A program made the translations under genes and the position numbers. This document shows positions 6,657-13,587 of a stretch of 36,480 bases of DNA, piece by piece. A model generated the notes under the pieces. That model was not told where the DNA came from and did not search any database. It saw only the letters and a list, made by a program, of their open reading frames with translations. The stretch is from Thermodiscus sp. (GTDB lineage: Archaea; Thermoproteota; Thermoprotei_A; Sulfolobales; Acidilobaceae): NCBI GenBank assembly GCA_015521175.1, contig WAOR01000082.1, positions 1 through 36,480 on the forward strand. Reading direction: 5' to 3'. Every line of letters begins with the position of its first letter. Position 1 is the first letter of the stretch.

Positions 6657-8411
6657 CTAGTACTTCCTCTCTACGGGCTTGTAAGTCGAGACGTCTACCG
6701 GGGTGTAGGTCAGCCTTACGTCTCCATCACCATATCTTAGGACTAGTGTGTGCTTGAGCCAGTTCACATCGTCCCTCTTGGGGTAGTCGAGCCTGTAGTG
6801 AGCGCCTCTTGACTCCGTCCTCTCATAGCCAGCCTTAACGGCGGCGTAGGCGGCGTCCAACATGTTGATGGTCTCGAGGGCTGCCTGTAGGTCGGTGTTG
6901 TAGATACCGCTCTTGTCCTCAACGTATACTTCCGAGAAGAACTTCTTTCTAAGCTCTGCTAGTTTTGATAGAGCGGTCCTCATACCATCCCCATCCCTGA
7001 ACACGTAGAAGTACTCACCCATGGTATTCTTGATCCCTCTTCGGATCTCGTAGGAGGGCGTGCCGCTCTCTCTCTTCAGTAGGCTCCAAACGAAGTCCTC
7101 TTCCTGCTTATGCCTTTCGGGGCTCGGCGTCTTAGCCTCAGCTCCCCTTAGTACATACTCGGCCGCGAGCATTCCGGTAAGCCTGCCGCTCGTCAGGCAT
7201 TCCGCTGTGCTATTGCTTCCCAGCCTGTTGGCTCCATGAATGCTAGCGGCGGCTACTTCTCCGGCGGCGAATAGGCCTCTTATCCACCTGTTGTTCTCGT
7301 CAAGCACTCTGTAGTACATATCGGTGTGGATTCCTCCCATAGTGTAGTGGGCTGCCGGCCTAACGGGTATGGGCTCTTCCACCGGGTCTACTCCAGCGTA
7401 TCTTATAGCGATCTCCCTGACCGCTGGGAGCCTCTCGTTGATCTTCTCTTCTCCTAGGTGTCGCAGGTCTAGTAGCACGTAGCCTAGGCCGGAGACCTCG
7501 TCCTTGAATCCCCTACCCTCTAAGATCTCCTTCATCTCGCACCTTGAAACGATGTCTCTGGGGGCCAGCTCTCCCTTCGTAGGAGCGCAGTCCTTTCTCA
7601 GCATGAATCTTTCTCCCTTATTGTTGAGGAGGTATCCGCCTTCTCCCCTTGCTCCCTCAGTAATGAGTATTCCGCTTGGCACGAGGCCTGTTGGGTGGAA
7701 CTGGATGAATTCGGGGTCCTTGAGTGGTATACCGGCTCTTAGGGCCATGGCGTAGCCGTCTCCCGTTACAGTGTGGGCGTATGTGGTGAAGTTGTAGAGC
7801 CTTCCACCGCCTCCCGCTGCTATTATCCCGGCTTTTGCCTTGAAGTAGTAGAGTTGGCCGTCTCTCCAGTTTATTGCGTATAGTCCCTTGAACATTCCGT
7901 CCTCGACTACTATGTTGGTGGCGAACCACTCATCGTAGCGCTCCCAGCCATCGTATTCTAGGAGCTTGTTGTAGAGGGTTTGCATTTCGAAGAAGCCGGT
8001 CTTGTCGGCGGCGAAGGTAGCCCTCGGGTGGCTGTGGCCTCCAAAGGGCCTCTGGGCTATCCTGCCGTCGGGTCTCCTGCTCCATGGTAGGCCCCAGTGT
8101 TCTAGGAGCCTTATCTCCTCGGGCATGAGCTTTACGAATAGCCATACGGCTTCTTGGTCAGCTAGGAAGTCTGAGCCCTTGATGGTGTCCCATGCGTGTA
8201 GGGCGAAGCTGTCTCCCTCCTCTGGGTAGAGGACTGCAGCCGTTCCTCCCTCTGCGCTCACGCTGTGGCTTCTCATTATGTGAAGCTTGCTTATCACGCC
8301 AACGTTGATCTTGTCTCCGTACTTCCTTTTGATTTCCACGGCGGCGCGTAGGCCTGCAATACCCGATCCTAGGATTATAACGTCGTGCTCTATCGTCTCT
8401 ACTGCCGGCAT
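6657..8411 (-). CDS. sdhA: Succinate dehydrogenase/fumarate reductase flavoprotein subunit
   Basis: The 584-aa catalytic subunit interconverts succinate and fumarate with covalently bound FAD. The dinucleotide motif is ILGSGIAGLRAA (residues 13-24). RSHSVSAEGG carries His49, the expected FAD attachment site. The substrate region includes QFHPTGLVPSG, TEGARGEGG and HYTMGGIHTD, and the C-terminal capping region has GANRLGSNSTAE. Length is normal. The first gene of an operon read A-C-D-B toward lower coordinates, ending at a T-rich tract. It could run as succinate:quinone reductase or as fumarate reductase (for instance in a dicarboxylate/4-hydroxybutyrate cycle, known in Desulfurococcales); sequence alone does not set direction. 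The leader is about 60 bases and contains a small GC hairpin (CCCGC/GCGGG around 8440-8455). Confidence 0.96.
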   Translation of the reverse strand: MPAVETIEHDVIILGSGIAGLRAAVEIKRKYGDKINVGVISKLHIMRSHSVSAEGGTAAVLYPEEGDSFALHAWDTIKGSDFLADQEAVWLFVKLMPEEIRLLEHWGLPWSRRPDGRIAQRPFGGHSHPRATFAADKTGFFEMQTLYNKLLEYDGWERYDEWFATNIVVEDGMFKGLYAINWRDGQLYYFKAKAGIIAAGGGGRLYNFTTYAHTVTGDGYAMALRAGIPLKDPEFIQFHPTGLVPSGILITEGARGEGGYLLNNKGERFMLRKDCAPTKGELAPRDIVSRCEMKEILEGRGFKDEVSGLGYVLLDLRHLGEEKINERLPAVREIAIRYAGVDPVEEPIPVRPAAHYTMGGIHTDMYYRVLDENNRWIRGLFAAGEVAAASIHGANRLGSNSTAECLTSGRLTGMLAAEYVLRGAEAKTPSPERHKQEEDFVWSLLKRESGTPSYEIRRGIKNTMGEYFYVFRDGDGMRTALSKLAELRKKFFSEVYVEDKSGIYNTDLQAALETINMLDAAYAAVKAGYERTESRGAHYRLDYPKRDDVNWLKHTLVLRYGDGDVRLTYTPVDVSTYKPVERKY

Positions 8412-8493
8412 TAGATGACACCCTTCACTCTCAAAGGTCCCGCTCCTCGGCGGGGGTCCTCTCGGCTCGTGTAGTGGAATATTGACTTATCTA

Positions 8494-8502
8494 GATATAT
8501 AA
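8494..8502 (-). promoter_or_regulatory. TATA box of the sdh operon
   Basis: AGATATATAA on the plus strand gives TTATATATC on the minus strand, the strongest AT block in the 183-bp gap between gcvH and sdhA. Transcription would begin near 8470, leaving a leader of about 60 bases, long for this window. No other signal was found in the rest of the gap apart from T-rich sequence after gcvH. Confidence 0.5.
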
Positions 8503-8594
8503 CTTACCAGGAGAATCTGTCTCTGCTTACTACTGGTATTGCAAAGATAAATTTTAATACAAGGTGTAATCATATATAGAAGGATTGTATGCCT

Positions 8595-9029
8595 CTAGTG
8601 GCCTTCTTCTCTCTTCTTAACGCTTTCAACGTATGCTTCATCGTCTAGGAGCTCCTTGGCCTCGTCAGGGTTACTGGGCTCTATTACGAAGAGCCATCCT
8701 TCTCCGTACGGGTCTTTGTTGACTAGCTCGGGTTCCTCGTATAGTCTCTCGTTGACCTCGAGGATCCTTCCAGAGAGGGGGGCGTATACGTCTGCGGTGG
8801 CCTTCATCGACTCGAGAGTTGCGACGGGGTCTCCCTTGGAGAACTCGTCCCCGGGCTCTGGTAGCTCGACGCCTACTATGTCGGTGAGCTTCTTCTGGGC
8901 GTAATCTGTTATGCCGACCCTGGCTTTTCCGTTTTCAAGGCGGACCCACTCGTCCGTCTCCGTGTAGAGGAGTCCCTTGACCACGGTGAATTCTATGGAG
9001 CCCGCTTTTACCTTATAGGATTCCGCCAT
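8595..9029 (-). CDS. gcvH: Glycine cleavage system H protein
   Basis: A 144-aa lipoyl carrier protein that shuttles the aminomethyl group between the P, T and L proteins of glycine cleavage. The lipoyl-attachment motif ESMKAT is present with Lys76, and the family blocks TDEWVRLENGKARVGIT and GVELPEPGDEFSKGDP surround it. Length is normal for archaeal GcvH with a short charged C-terminal tail. The ATG at 9029 has no clear ribosome site; GATTTAATC at about 9070-9078 or the palindromic TATA at 9085-9098 could drive it with a short leader. No gcvP or gcvT genes are in the window. It is on the same strand as sdhA but 183 bp away with a separate promoter, so it is probably not part of that operon. 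Confidence 0.95.
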   Translation of the reverse strand: MAESYKVKAGSIEFTVVKGLLYTETDEWVRLENGKARVGITDYAQKKLTDIVGVELPEPGDEFSKGDPVATLESMKATADVYAPLSGRILEVNERLYEEPELVNKDPYGEGWLFVIEPSNPDEAKELLDDEAYVESVKKREEGH

Positions 9030-9084
9030 GCATGGTGCACCGTGTCCACGTAGTTGCCCTCTCCCGGGATTAAATCATGATATG

Positions 9085-9098
9085 CCGATTTATATCGG
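9085..9098. promoter_or_regulatory. Palindromic TATA element between gcvH and the carboxypeptidase gene
   Basis: CCGAT-TTAT-ATCGG is a perfect palindrome with a 4-base AT centre. For the plus strand it gives transcription near 9118, leaving a leader of about 13 bases that holds the GGTGGA ribosome site before GTG at 9131. For the minus strand it could also serve gcvH with a leader of about 37 bases. It may be a shared, bidirectional promoter or an operator on the TATA box. Confidence 0.5.
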
Positions 9099-9130
9099 TC
9101 TCCTAGGTAATCTATCGTTGGTGGATATCC

Positions 9131-10633
9131 GTGGTCTTCGAGAACCCCGTGGTTAAGGAGATTGTCGAGAAGTACAGGGTCGTATGGGCCCTCAACCATG
9201 CTATGGGCCTGATGGGCTGGGACTCCGAGACCTATATGCCTAGAGCTGGAGTGCAGGAGAGGGCCCTGGCCCGAGCCGAGCTCTCGGTTCTTTCCCAGAA
9301 GCTCCTTCTAAGGGACGAGCTCGTTAGCCTTGTGGAGAAGGCTAAGGGTCTCGAGGGGCTCAACGATTACGAGGCCGGCCTTATCCGCGTCCTGGACAGG
9401 GAGATTAGTATTATGAAGAAGCTGCCGCCGGAGCACGTCTACGAGTTCTCAAGGGTTACGCAGGAGGCTTTCGAGGCTTGGCGCAAGGCTAGGGAGAAGG
9501 ACGACTTCGAAATATTCAAGCCATACCTCGAGAAGATAGTGGAGCTAGCGAGGAAGACCGCCGAGTACCTTGGATACGAGGAGCACCCCTACAACGCGCT
9601 TCTAGACCTGTACGAGGAGGGCCTCCGCATTAGGGATATGGATGCTGTCTACAACGCGATAATACCGTGGTCGAGGAAGGTACTAGACAAGGTTCTGGAG
9701 GAGGGCTACTTCCCGCAGAATCACGAGCTAGAGAAGGTCAAGTATGAGAGAGGGCCCATGGAGAGGGTCAATAAGGAGGTACTAGACCTACTAGGCTACC
9801 CCTGGGATAGGGCGAGGCTAGACGTCAGCCCACACCCATTCACCATATCCCTCGGGATCAGGGATGTTAGGATAACCACAAGGTATGAGGGCGTGGACTT
9901 CAGGAACACTATTTATAGCGTGGTACACGAGTTCGGCCACGCACTATACGAGCTACAAATCGATGAGGCCCTAATGGCCACCCCACTGGCGACAGGTGTG
10001 AGCATGGGTGTCCACGAGAGCCAGTCGAGGTTCTGGGAGAACATTATCGGTAGGAGCAGGGCCTTCATACGCCACCTCAAGCCAATACTAGACAAGCACC
10101 TAGACTTCACGAGGAAATATGATGAAGAAGAACTATACAAGTACGTGAATATTGTGAGGCCAAGCCTGATAAGAGTGGAAGCCGACGAGGTAACCTACAA
10201 CTTCCATACCTACCTCCGCTACGAGCTAGAAAAACAGCTAATAGCCGGAGAGATAAAGGTAGACGACCTACCAGAACTATGGAGCGACTACATGGAGAAG
10301 CTACTAGGCGTAAGGCCGAAGAGCCACAAGGAGGGAGTACTACAAGACGTGCATTGGAGCCACGGGAGCATAGGATACTTCCCCACATACACACTAGGAA
10401 ACGTGCTAGCCGCCCAGGTAAGAGCCGTAGCAGACAGGGAACTCGGAGGCCTATACAAGAGAGTAGCGGAGGGAGACTTCGCCTCGATAAGAGAGTTCCT
10501 CCGGGAGAAAATCCACAAGTACGGCTCCACATACCCGCCAAAGAAGCTAGTAGAGAAAGCCACCGGCGAACCGGTGAACCCCGAATACTTTAACAAGTAC
10601 CTCCAAGAGAAATTCCTCTCCAAATCAATATAG
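9131..10633 (+). CDS. M32-family metallocarboxypeptidase (carboxypeptidase Taq)
   Basis: A 500-aa zinc carboxypeptidase of family M32 that removes C-terminal residues from peptides, typically as a cytoplasmic homodimer. The zinc motif HEFGH is at residues 266-270, and the third ligand region HESQSRFWEN is at 295-304. The family blocks MGWDSETYMPRAG near the N-terminus and RVEADEVTYNFHTYLRYELE near residues 345-364 are intact. Length matches the family. The GTG start has GGTGGA five bases upstream and follows the palindromic TATA element. Leu codons change along the gene: CTC, CTG and CTT dominate in the first 600 bases and CTA in the last 450. Confidence 0.95.
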   Translation: MVFENPVVKEIVEKYRVVWALNHAMGLMGWDSETYMPRAGVQERALARAELSVLSQKLLLRDELVSLVEKAKGLEGLNDYEAGLIRVLDREISIMKKLPPEHVYEFSRVTQEAFEAWRKAREKDDFEIFKPYLEKIVELARKTAEYLGYEEHPYNALLDLYEEGLRIRDMDAVYNAIIPWSRKVLDKVLEEGYFPQNHELEKVKYERGPMERVNKEVLDLLGYPWDRARLDVSPHPFTISLGIRDVRITTRYEGVDFRNTIYSVVHEFGHALYELQIDEALMATPLATGVSMGVHESQSRFWENIIGRSRAFIRHLKPILDKHLDFTRKYDEEELYKYVNIVRPSLIRVEADEVTYNFHTYLRYELEKQLIAGEIKVDDLPELWSDYMEKLLGVRPKSHKEGVLQDVHWSHGSIGYFPTYTLGNVLAAQVRAVADRELGGLYKRVAEGDFASIREFLREKIHKYGSTYPPKKLVEKATGEPVNPEYFNKYLQEKFLSKSI

Positions 10634-10719
10634 CCCCTCAAACACAACCTTCTAAACCAACGGGCCGCCCAGACAGGAAGCTAATACACTAGTCAACCCG
10701 CTCCCTGAGGGACCCCTCA

Positions 10720-11079
10720 ATGCCCACGGCAGTACCGGTAAGAATCTCGAAGAAAGACCTGGCACCTAGGAGAGTACTCGTAGGCCTACTTGGAGTCATA
10801 GGCTATATACTGAGCCCGGCCTCCTGGTGGAACGATGCATTAGTCAACATACCATTAAGCCTCCTAACAGCCAAACTCTTAGCCTTAGTAGGGGTCCCTC
10901 TACGCCTAGGATTCATCATCGCCTACTGGGCCACGAACGCCCTGGGTATTTTCCTCATGGCCTGGGCTGGGTCGCAAGGGCTAGGAGTCAGGGGATACAA
11001 GGAACTGATCCTAAGCCTACTCACGGCAACCGCCTACACCGTAGCGGTAGTATTCATCCTGGGAGCGCTCGGCTCCTAG
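10720..11079 (+). CDS. Small conserved membrane protein, function unknown
   Basis: A 119-aa protein with a basic N-terminus and three or four predicted helices: about 19-31, 42-60, 64-83 and 97-117. The motif SPASWWNDALVNIPLS between the first two helices resembles a conserved SPxSWWNDxxVNxP signature I associate with small archaeal membrane proteins of unknown role. The ATG is preceded by GAGGG at 10707-10711, which lies in the inverted repeat GAGGG-AC-CCCTC (10707-10718) and the palindrome TCCCT-G-AGGGA (10702-10712), so the ribosome site could be masked by pairing. Its stop overlaps that of the convergent dut gene by four bases. Confidence 0.7.
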   Translation: MPTAVPVRISKKDLAPRRVLVGLLGVIGYILSPASWWNDALVNIPLSLLTAKLLALVGVPLRLGFIIAYWATNALGIFLMAWAGSQGLGVRGYKELILSLLTATAYTVAVVFILGALGS

Positions 11080-11567
11080 AGCCCCTCTCCCTGATAGGAG
11101 CCCTTGTAGAGGGAGGACGGCGCCTTCTCGAGCCTAACGAAGACGATCTGCGCAATCCGGGCTCCCACTTCAAGCTTCAGGCCCTGCTCGTTGAACACGG
11201 CCAAGAGAGCCTGCCCCCGCCCCTTGTAGCCGGGATCCCACACTGCACAGCCTAGGAAGGCCCCCATCCTGAGTAGGCTACTGCGCGGGTAGCAGAGGCC
11301 AACACTATCTGCGGGGACCTCAACAACGTCTAGAAACCTAACCCTGTAAGCGCCAGGTTGAAGGATCCAATACCCGCCTTTAGCCTCAACGCTGGCCCCT
11401 GGAGGTATCCGTTTATCTCCAACACCTAGGACGCCTTCCCCCGACAACACCTCTACCTCGGCGACTCTCAAGTCGATGCCGGCCGGTTGAACTTGCTCCC
11501 CACTAGCTGTGGGGACAGCCTTCCATGCCTCCCCGCCGGGTAAAGCCACGGCTCCTCTGACCTCCAA
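11076..11567 (-). CDS. dut: Deoxyuridine 5'-triphosphate nucleotidohydrolase (dUTPase/dCTP deaminase family)
   Basis: A 163-aa protein of the trimeric dUTPase/dCTP deaminase superfamily. Visible motifs in order: PAGIDLRV (28-35), PRSSLLRMG (94-102), DPGYKGRGQ (111-119), ARIAQIVF (136-143) and a C-terminal KGSYQGEG arm. The DPGYKG block and the lack of the extended dCTP deaminase N-terminus favour dUTPase, which turns dUTP into dUMP and keeps uracil out of DNA. The TTG start has GGAG about ten bases upstream; a GTG six codons further in, after GAGGAG, is an alternative. It lies next to AGOG, another guardian against damaged bases, but the two are divergent (about 100 bases apart). Confidence 0.85.
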   Translation of the reverse strand: MEVRGAVALPGGEAWKAVPTASGEQVQPAGIDLRVAEVEVLSGEGVLGVGDKRIPPGASVEAKGGYWILQPGAYRVRFLDVVEVPADSVGLCYPRSSLLRMGAFLGCAVWDPGYKGRGQALLAVFNEQGLKLEVGARIAQIVFVRLEKAPSSLYKGSYQGEGL

Positions 11568-11667
11568 CGTGCAGGTCTCCTGGGGGACCCTCTATTTGAA
11601 GGGGTAAAGGCCATAATAGCGGGTCTACAAGAAAGGGGTTAGGCCTGGTAATAAGAGGCCCTCGGGA

Positions 11668-12528
11668 ATGGAGACGGTAAGGGTGAACGAGGACAGGCTT
11701 AAGGCAATAGCCCGCGCACTTGCCGAAGCCAGCGTAGACCGGGTACTACGCCTAGAAGAGTCGGATCCACAGCTCCACGCTGTAAGGTGGGTGGCAGAGA
11801 AGAGGTCCCCAGGCTTCGCCGCAGTCACAGCAGTTCTCACGGCCCTCGTAAGCTACCGGCTAACCATGAGGGGGGAGGAGTGGTGGACATGCTACGCAGA
11901 GACACTATTAAAAGGCCCGGATAGAGGGTCCCTCACAGACGCCTACAGAGAAGTGAAGGCATTCATCGAGTCATGCCCCGGCGCTAGGGTTCAGAGGAAA
12001 GCCAAGCGGGCGAGGATAGACAAGGCGTTCCACAAGGCCCGGCCGGCTTTAGAGCGGCTCTACCATGATCCTGCCAGCGTTCTCTCTGGAGCCTCCTGGC
12101 TGACGGTCCAGCTAGCCAGGGCACTCGGTCAGAAGCCTTGGAGGAAAACAATAGTTTTCTCTGCCAAGATGGCCTACTATGCGGCGAGGACTACTACTGG
12201 TCTAACTCCGGCCCCGTGGGATGTACCCATACCAGTGGACCTGCGGATAGCCTGCGTCTCAGCTAGTAGCGGGCTAGTAGATACTCCAAGCTACAAAATG
12301 CTGTTGCAGAAACCCCTCCCTGTCATCGAGGCATGGAATCGCGTTGCCGAGCACTCGGGGGTCCCTCCCTTAAACCTTGACAGTATACTATGGCTCGTGG
12401 GCTGGGCGCCCAGGGACCTGCCCCTCGAGGAGGCCAGGAGGGTTATACGGGAGCGCCTCAACCCCTACCTTGGAGACGCCTCGAAGAGTATTGCCCGCGA
12501 GCTTGCCTACCGCTCCTGTCCTCGCTAG
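11668..12528 (+). CDS. N-glycosylase/DNA lyase, archaeal GO glycosylase (AGOG)
   Basis: A 286-aa bifunctional base-excision enzyme that removes 8-oxoguanine and cleaves the strand, of the AGOG family described from Pyrobaculum aerophilum. An EEWWTCYAETLL segment (70-81) and the helix-hairpin-helix-like region leading to WRKTIVFSAKMAYYAA (158-173) match the family. By spacing, Lys160, Lys167 and Asp191 (IPVDLRIA) correspond to Pa-AGOG Lys140, Lys147 and Asp172, with Lys167 the likely Schiff-base nucleophile and Asp191 the activating acid. Length is slightly above the usual 240-270. The ATG start lacks a strong ribosome site. Confidence 0.88.
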   Translation: METVRVNEDRLKAIARALAEASVDRVLRLEESDPQLHAVRWVAEKRSPGFAAVTAVLTALVSYRLTMRGEEWWTCYAETLLKGPDRGSLTDAYREVKAFIESCPGARVQRKAKRARIDKAFHKARPALERLYHDPASVLSGASWLTVQLARALGQKPWRKTIVFSAKMAYYAARTTTGLTPAPWDVPIPVDLRIACVSASSGLVDTPSYKMLLQKPLPVIEAWNRVAEHSGVPPLNLDSILWLVGWAPRDLPLEEARRVIRERLNPYLGDASKSIARELAYRSCPR

Positions 12529-12550
12529 CACGGCTTAAGGGTTTTGAGGG

Positions 12551-12654
12551 TCCCCCAGCACACTCTAGTATAGATTATTGGGGGATGGGGAGGAGCCATC
12601 CAAAAGGGTCGAGCCCAAGGCTGGGCGGTGAGGCGCACGCCCTTCTCCGACCCT
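12551..12654. other. Structured intergenic region with nested inverted repeats
   Basis: This lies in the 141-bp gap between two convergent genes. A first repeat pairs TCCCCCA (12551-12557) with TGGGGGA (12579-12585). A second, 7-bp pair AGGGTCG (12605-12611) / CGACCCT (12648-12654) encloses a small hairpin GCCCA-AGGC-TGGGC (12613-12626) and a second one GGCG-CA-CGCC (12632-12641), which together would make a three-way junction of 50 nt. It could be a 3'-end structure or an uncharacterised small RNA. No TATA box, C/D box or H/ACA motif was recognised. GC-rich sequence makes chance pairing possible. Confidence 0.25.
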
Positions 12655-12669
12655 CTACCCCGTTAAGTT

Positions 12670-13587
12670 CTAGAACGCCTCAACCCCCGCTCCCAGCCTG
12701 GAGAGCTCATCCACTATCGCCTCCTCAAGGCTCCTCAGCTTATTGTACTCCTCGACGAGCTCGTCCACTGATATCTCGCCCCTAGCAAGTCTCTCAGCAA
12801 GCTTAGCCTTCCTCTCCCTAACATCGCTAAGAAGTCTCTTGAAGTACTCGACGATAACCCTCTCAACAGCCACCTCTCCAGAGGGACCCTCAGCGGCTAT
12901 CCTCTGCGGAGAGTATGACCCGCGTATACGCCCGTCTTCGAGGAGTACGACTCGATCGGTCATTCTTGCAACCCTTGGATCATGAGTCGTTATGATAACC
13001 GTACGACCCTCATCCCTTGCCTCGGAGATTAGTAGCTTTATGATCTTCTCCCCCGTGGCCATGTCTAGTTCTCCGGTAGGCTCGTCGGCAATGACTAGCC
13101 TGGGCTCGTTGGCAAGGGCCACTGCCGCCGCTAGCCTCTGCTGTTCTCCACCGCTTAGCTCTTCGGGAAACCTGTTCTCCTTGCCAGACAGGCCAACCTT
13201 CTCGAGTAGCCTTCTGGCCCTAGCCTCGTCGGGCTTGCCGGCTAGCGTCATTGGTAGGAGCACGTTCTCCACAGCGGTTAGCGTGGGTATTAGGTTGTGT
13301 TGCTGGAAGACGTAGCCGACGACGTGGAGCCTGTACTTTCTAAGCTCCTCCTCCCTCATAGAGTGGACTTGGCGTCCGAAGACTATCACCTTGCCAGCAG
13401 TAGGCTTGTCAATACCGGCTATCAGGTTCATGAGCGTAGTCTTACCGCTACCACTCGGCCCCATAATCGTTACAATCTCCCCCTCATCAACTGTAAGGCT
13501 AACCTCTCGGAGAGCGGTCACCCTCTCGCCTCGGCTCTCGTAAACCTTGATTACCCTATCCACAATCACAGCCTTCCCATCGCTCAT
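12670..13587 (-). CDS. ABC transporter ATP-binding protein, LolD/MacB type, with coiled-coil tail
   Basis: A 305-aa ATPase that pairs with the FtsX-type permease upstream. Walker A is GPSGSGKTT, the Q-loop is VFQQHNLIP, the signature is LSGGEQQR, Walker B is VIADEPTGELD and the H-loop is TTHD; all are intact and of the LolD/MacB/FtsE class. After the normal domain (to about residue 225) there is an extra segment of about 80 residues, rich in charged heptads (VRERKAKLAERLARGE and VDELVEEYNKLRSLEEAI), which most LolD-type proteins lack. ATG at 13587 overlaps the permease stop as TGATG, and GGAGGTG lies seven bases upstream, so translation is coupled. An in-frame GTG directly before it is the alternative start. 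Confidence 0.92.
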   Translation of the reverse strand: MSDGKAVIVDRVIKVYESRGERVTALREVSLTVDEGEIVTIMGPSGSGKTTLMNLIAGIDKPTAGKVIVFGRQVHSMREEELRKYRLHVVGYVFQQHNLIPTLTAVENVLLPMTLAGKPDEARARRLLEKVGLSGKENRFPEELSGGEQQRLAAAVALANEPRLVIADEPTGELDMATGEKIIKLLISEARDEGRTVIITTHDPRVARMTDRVVLLEDGRIRGSYSPQRIAAEGPSGEVAVERVIVEYFKRLLSDVRERKAKLAERLARGEISVDELVEEYNKLRSLEEAIVDELSRLGAGVEAF

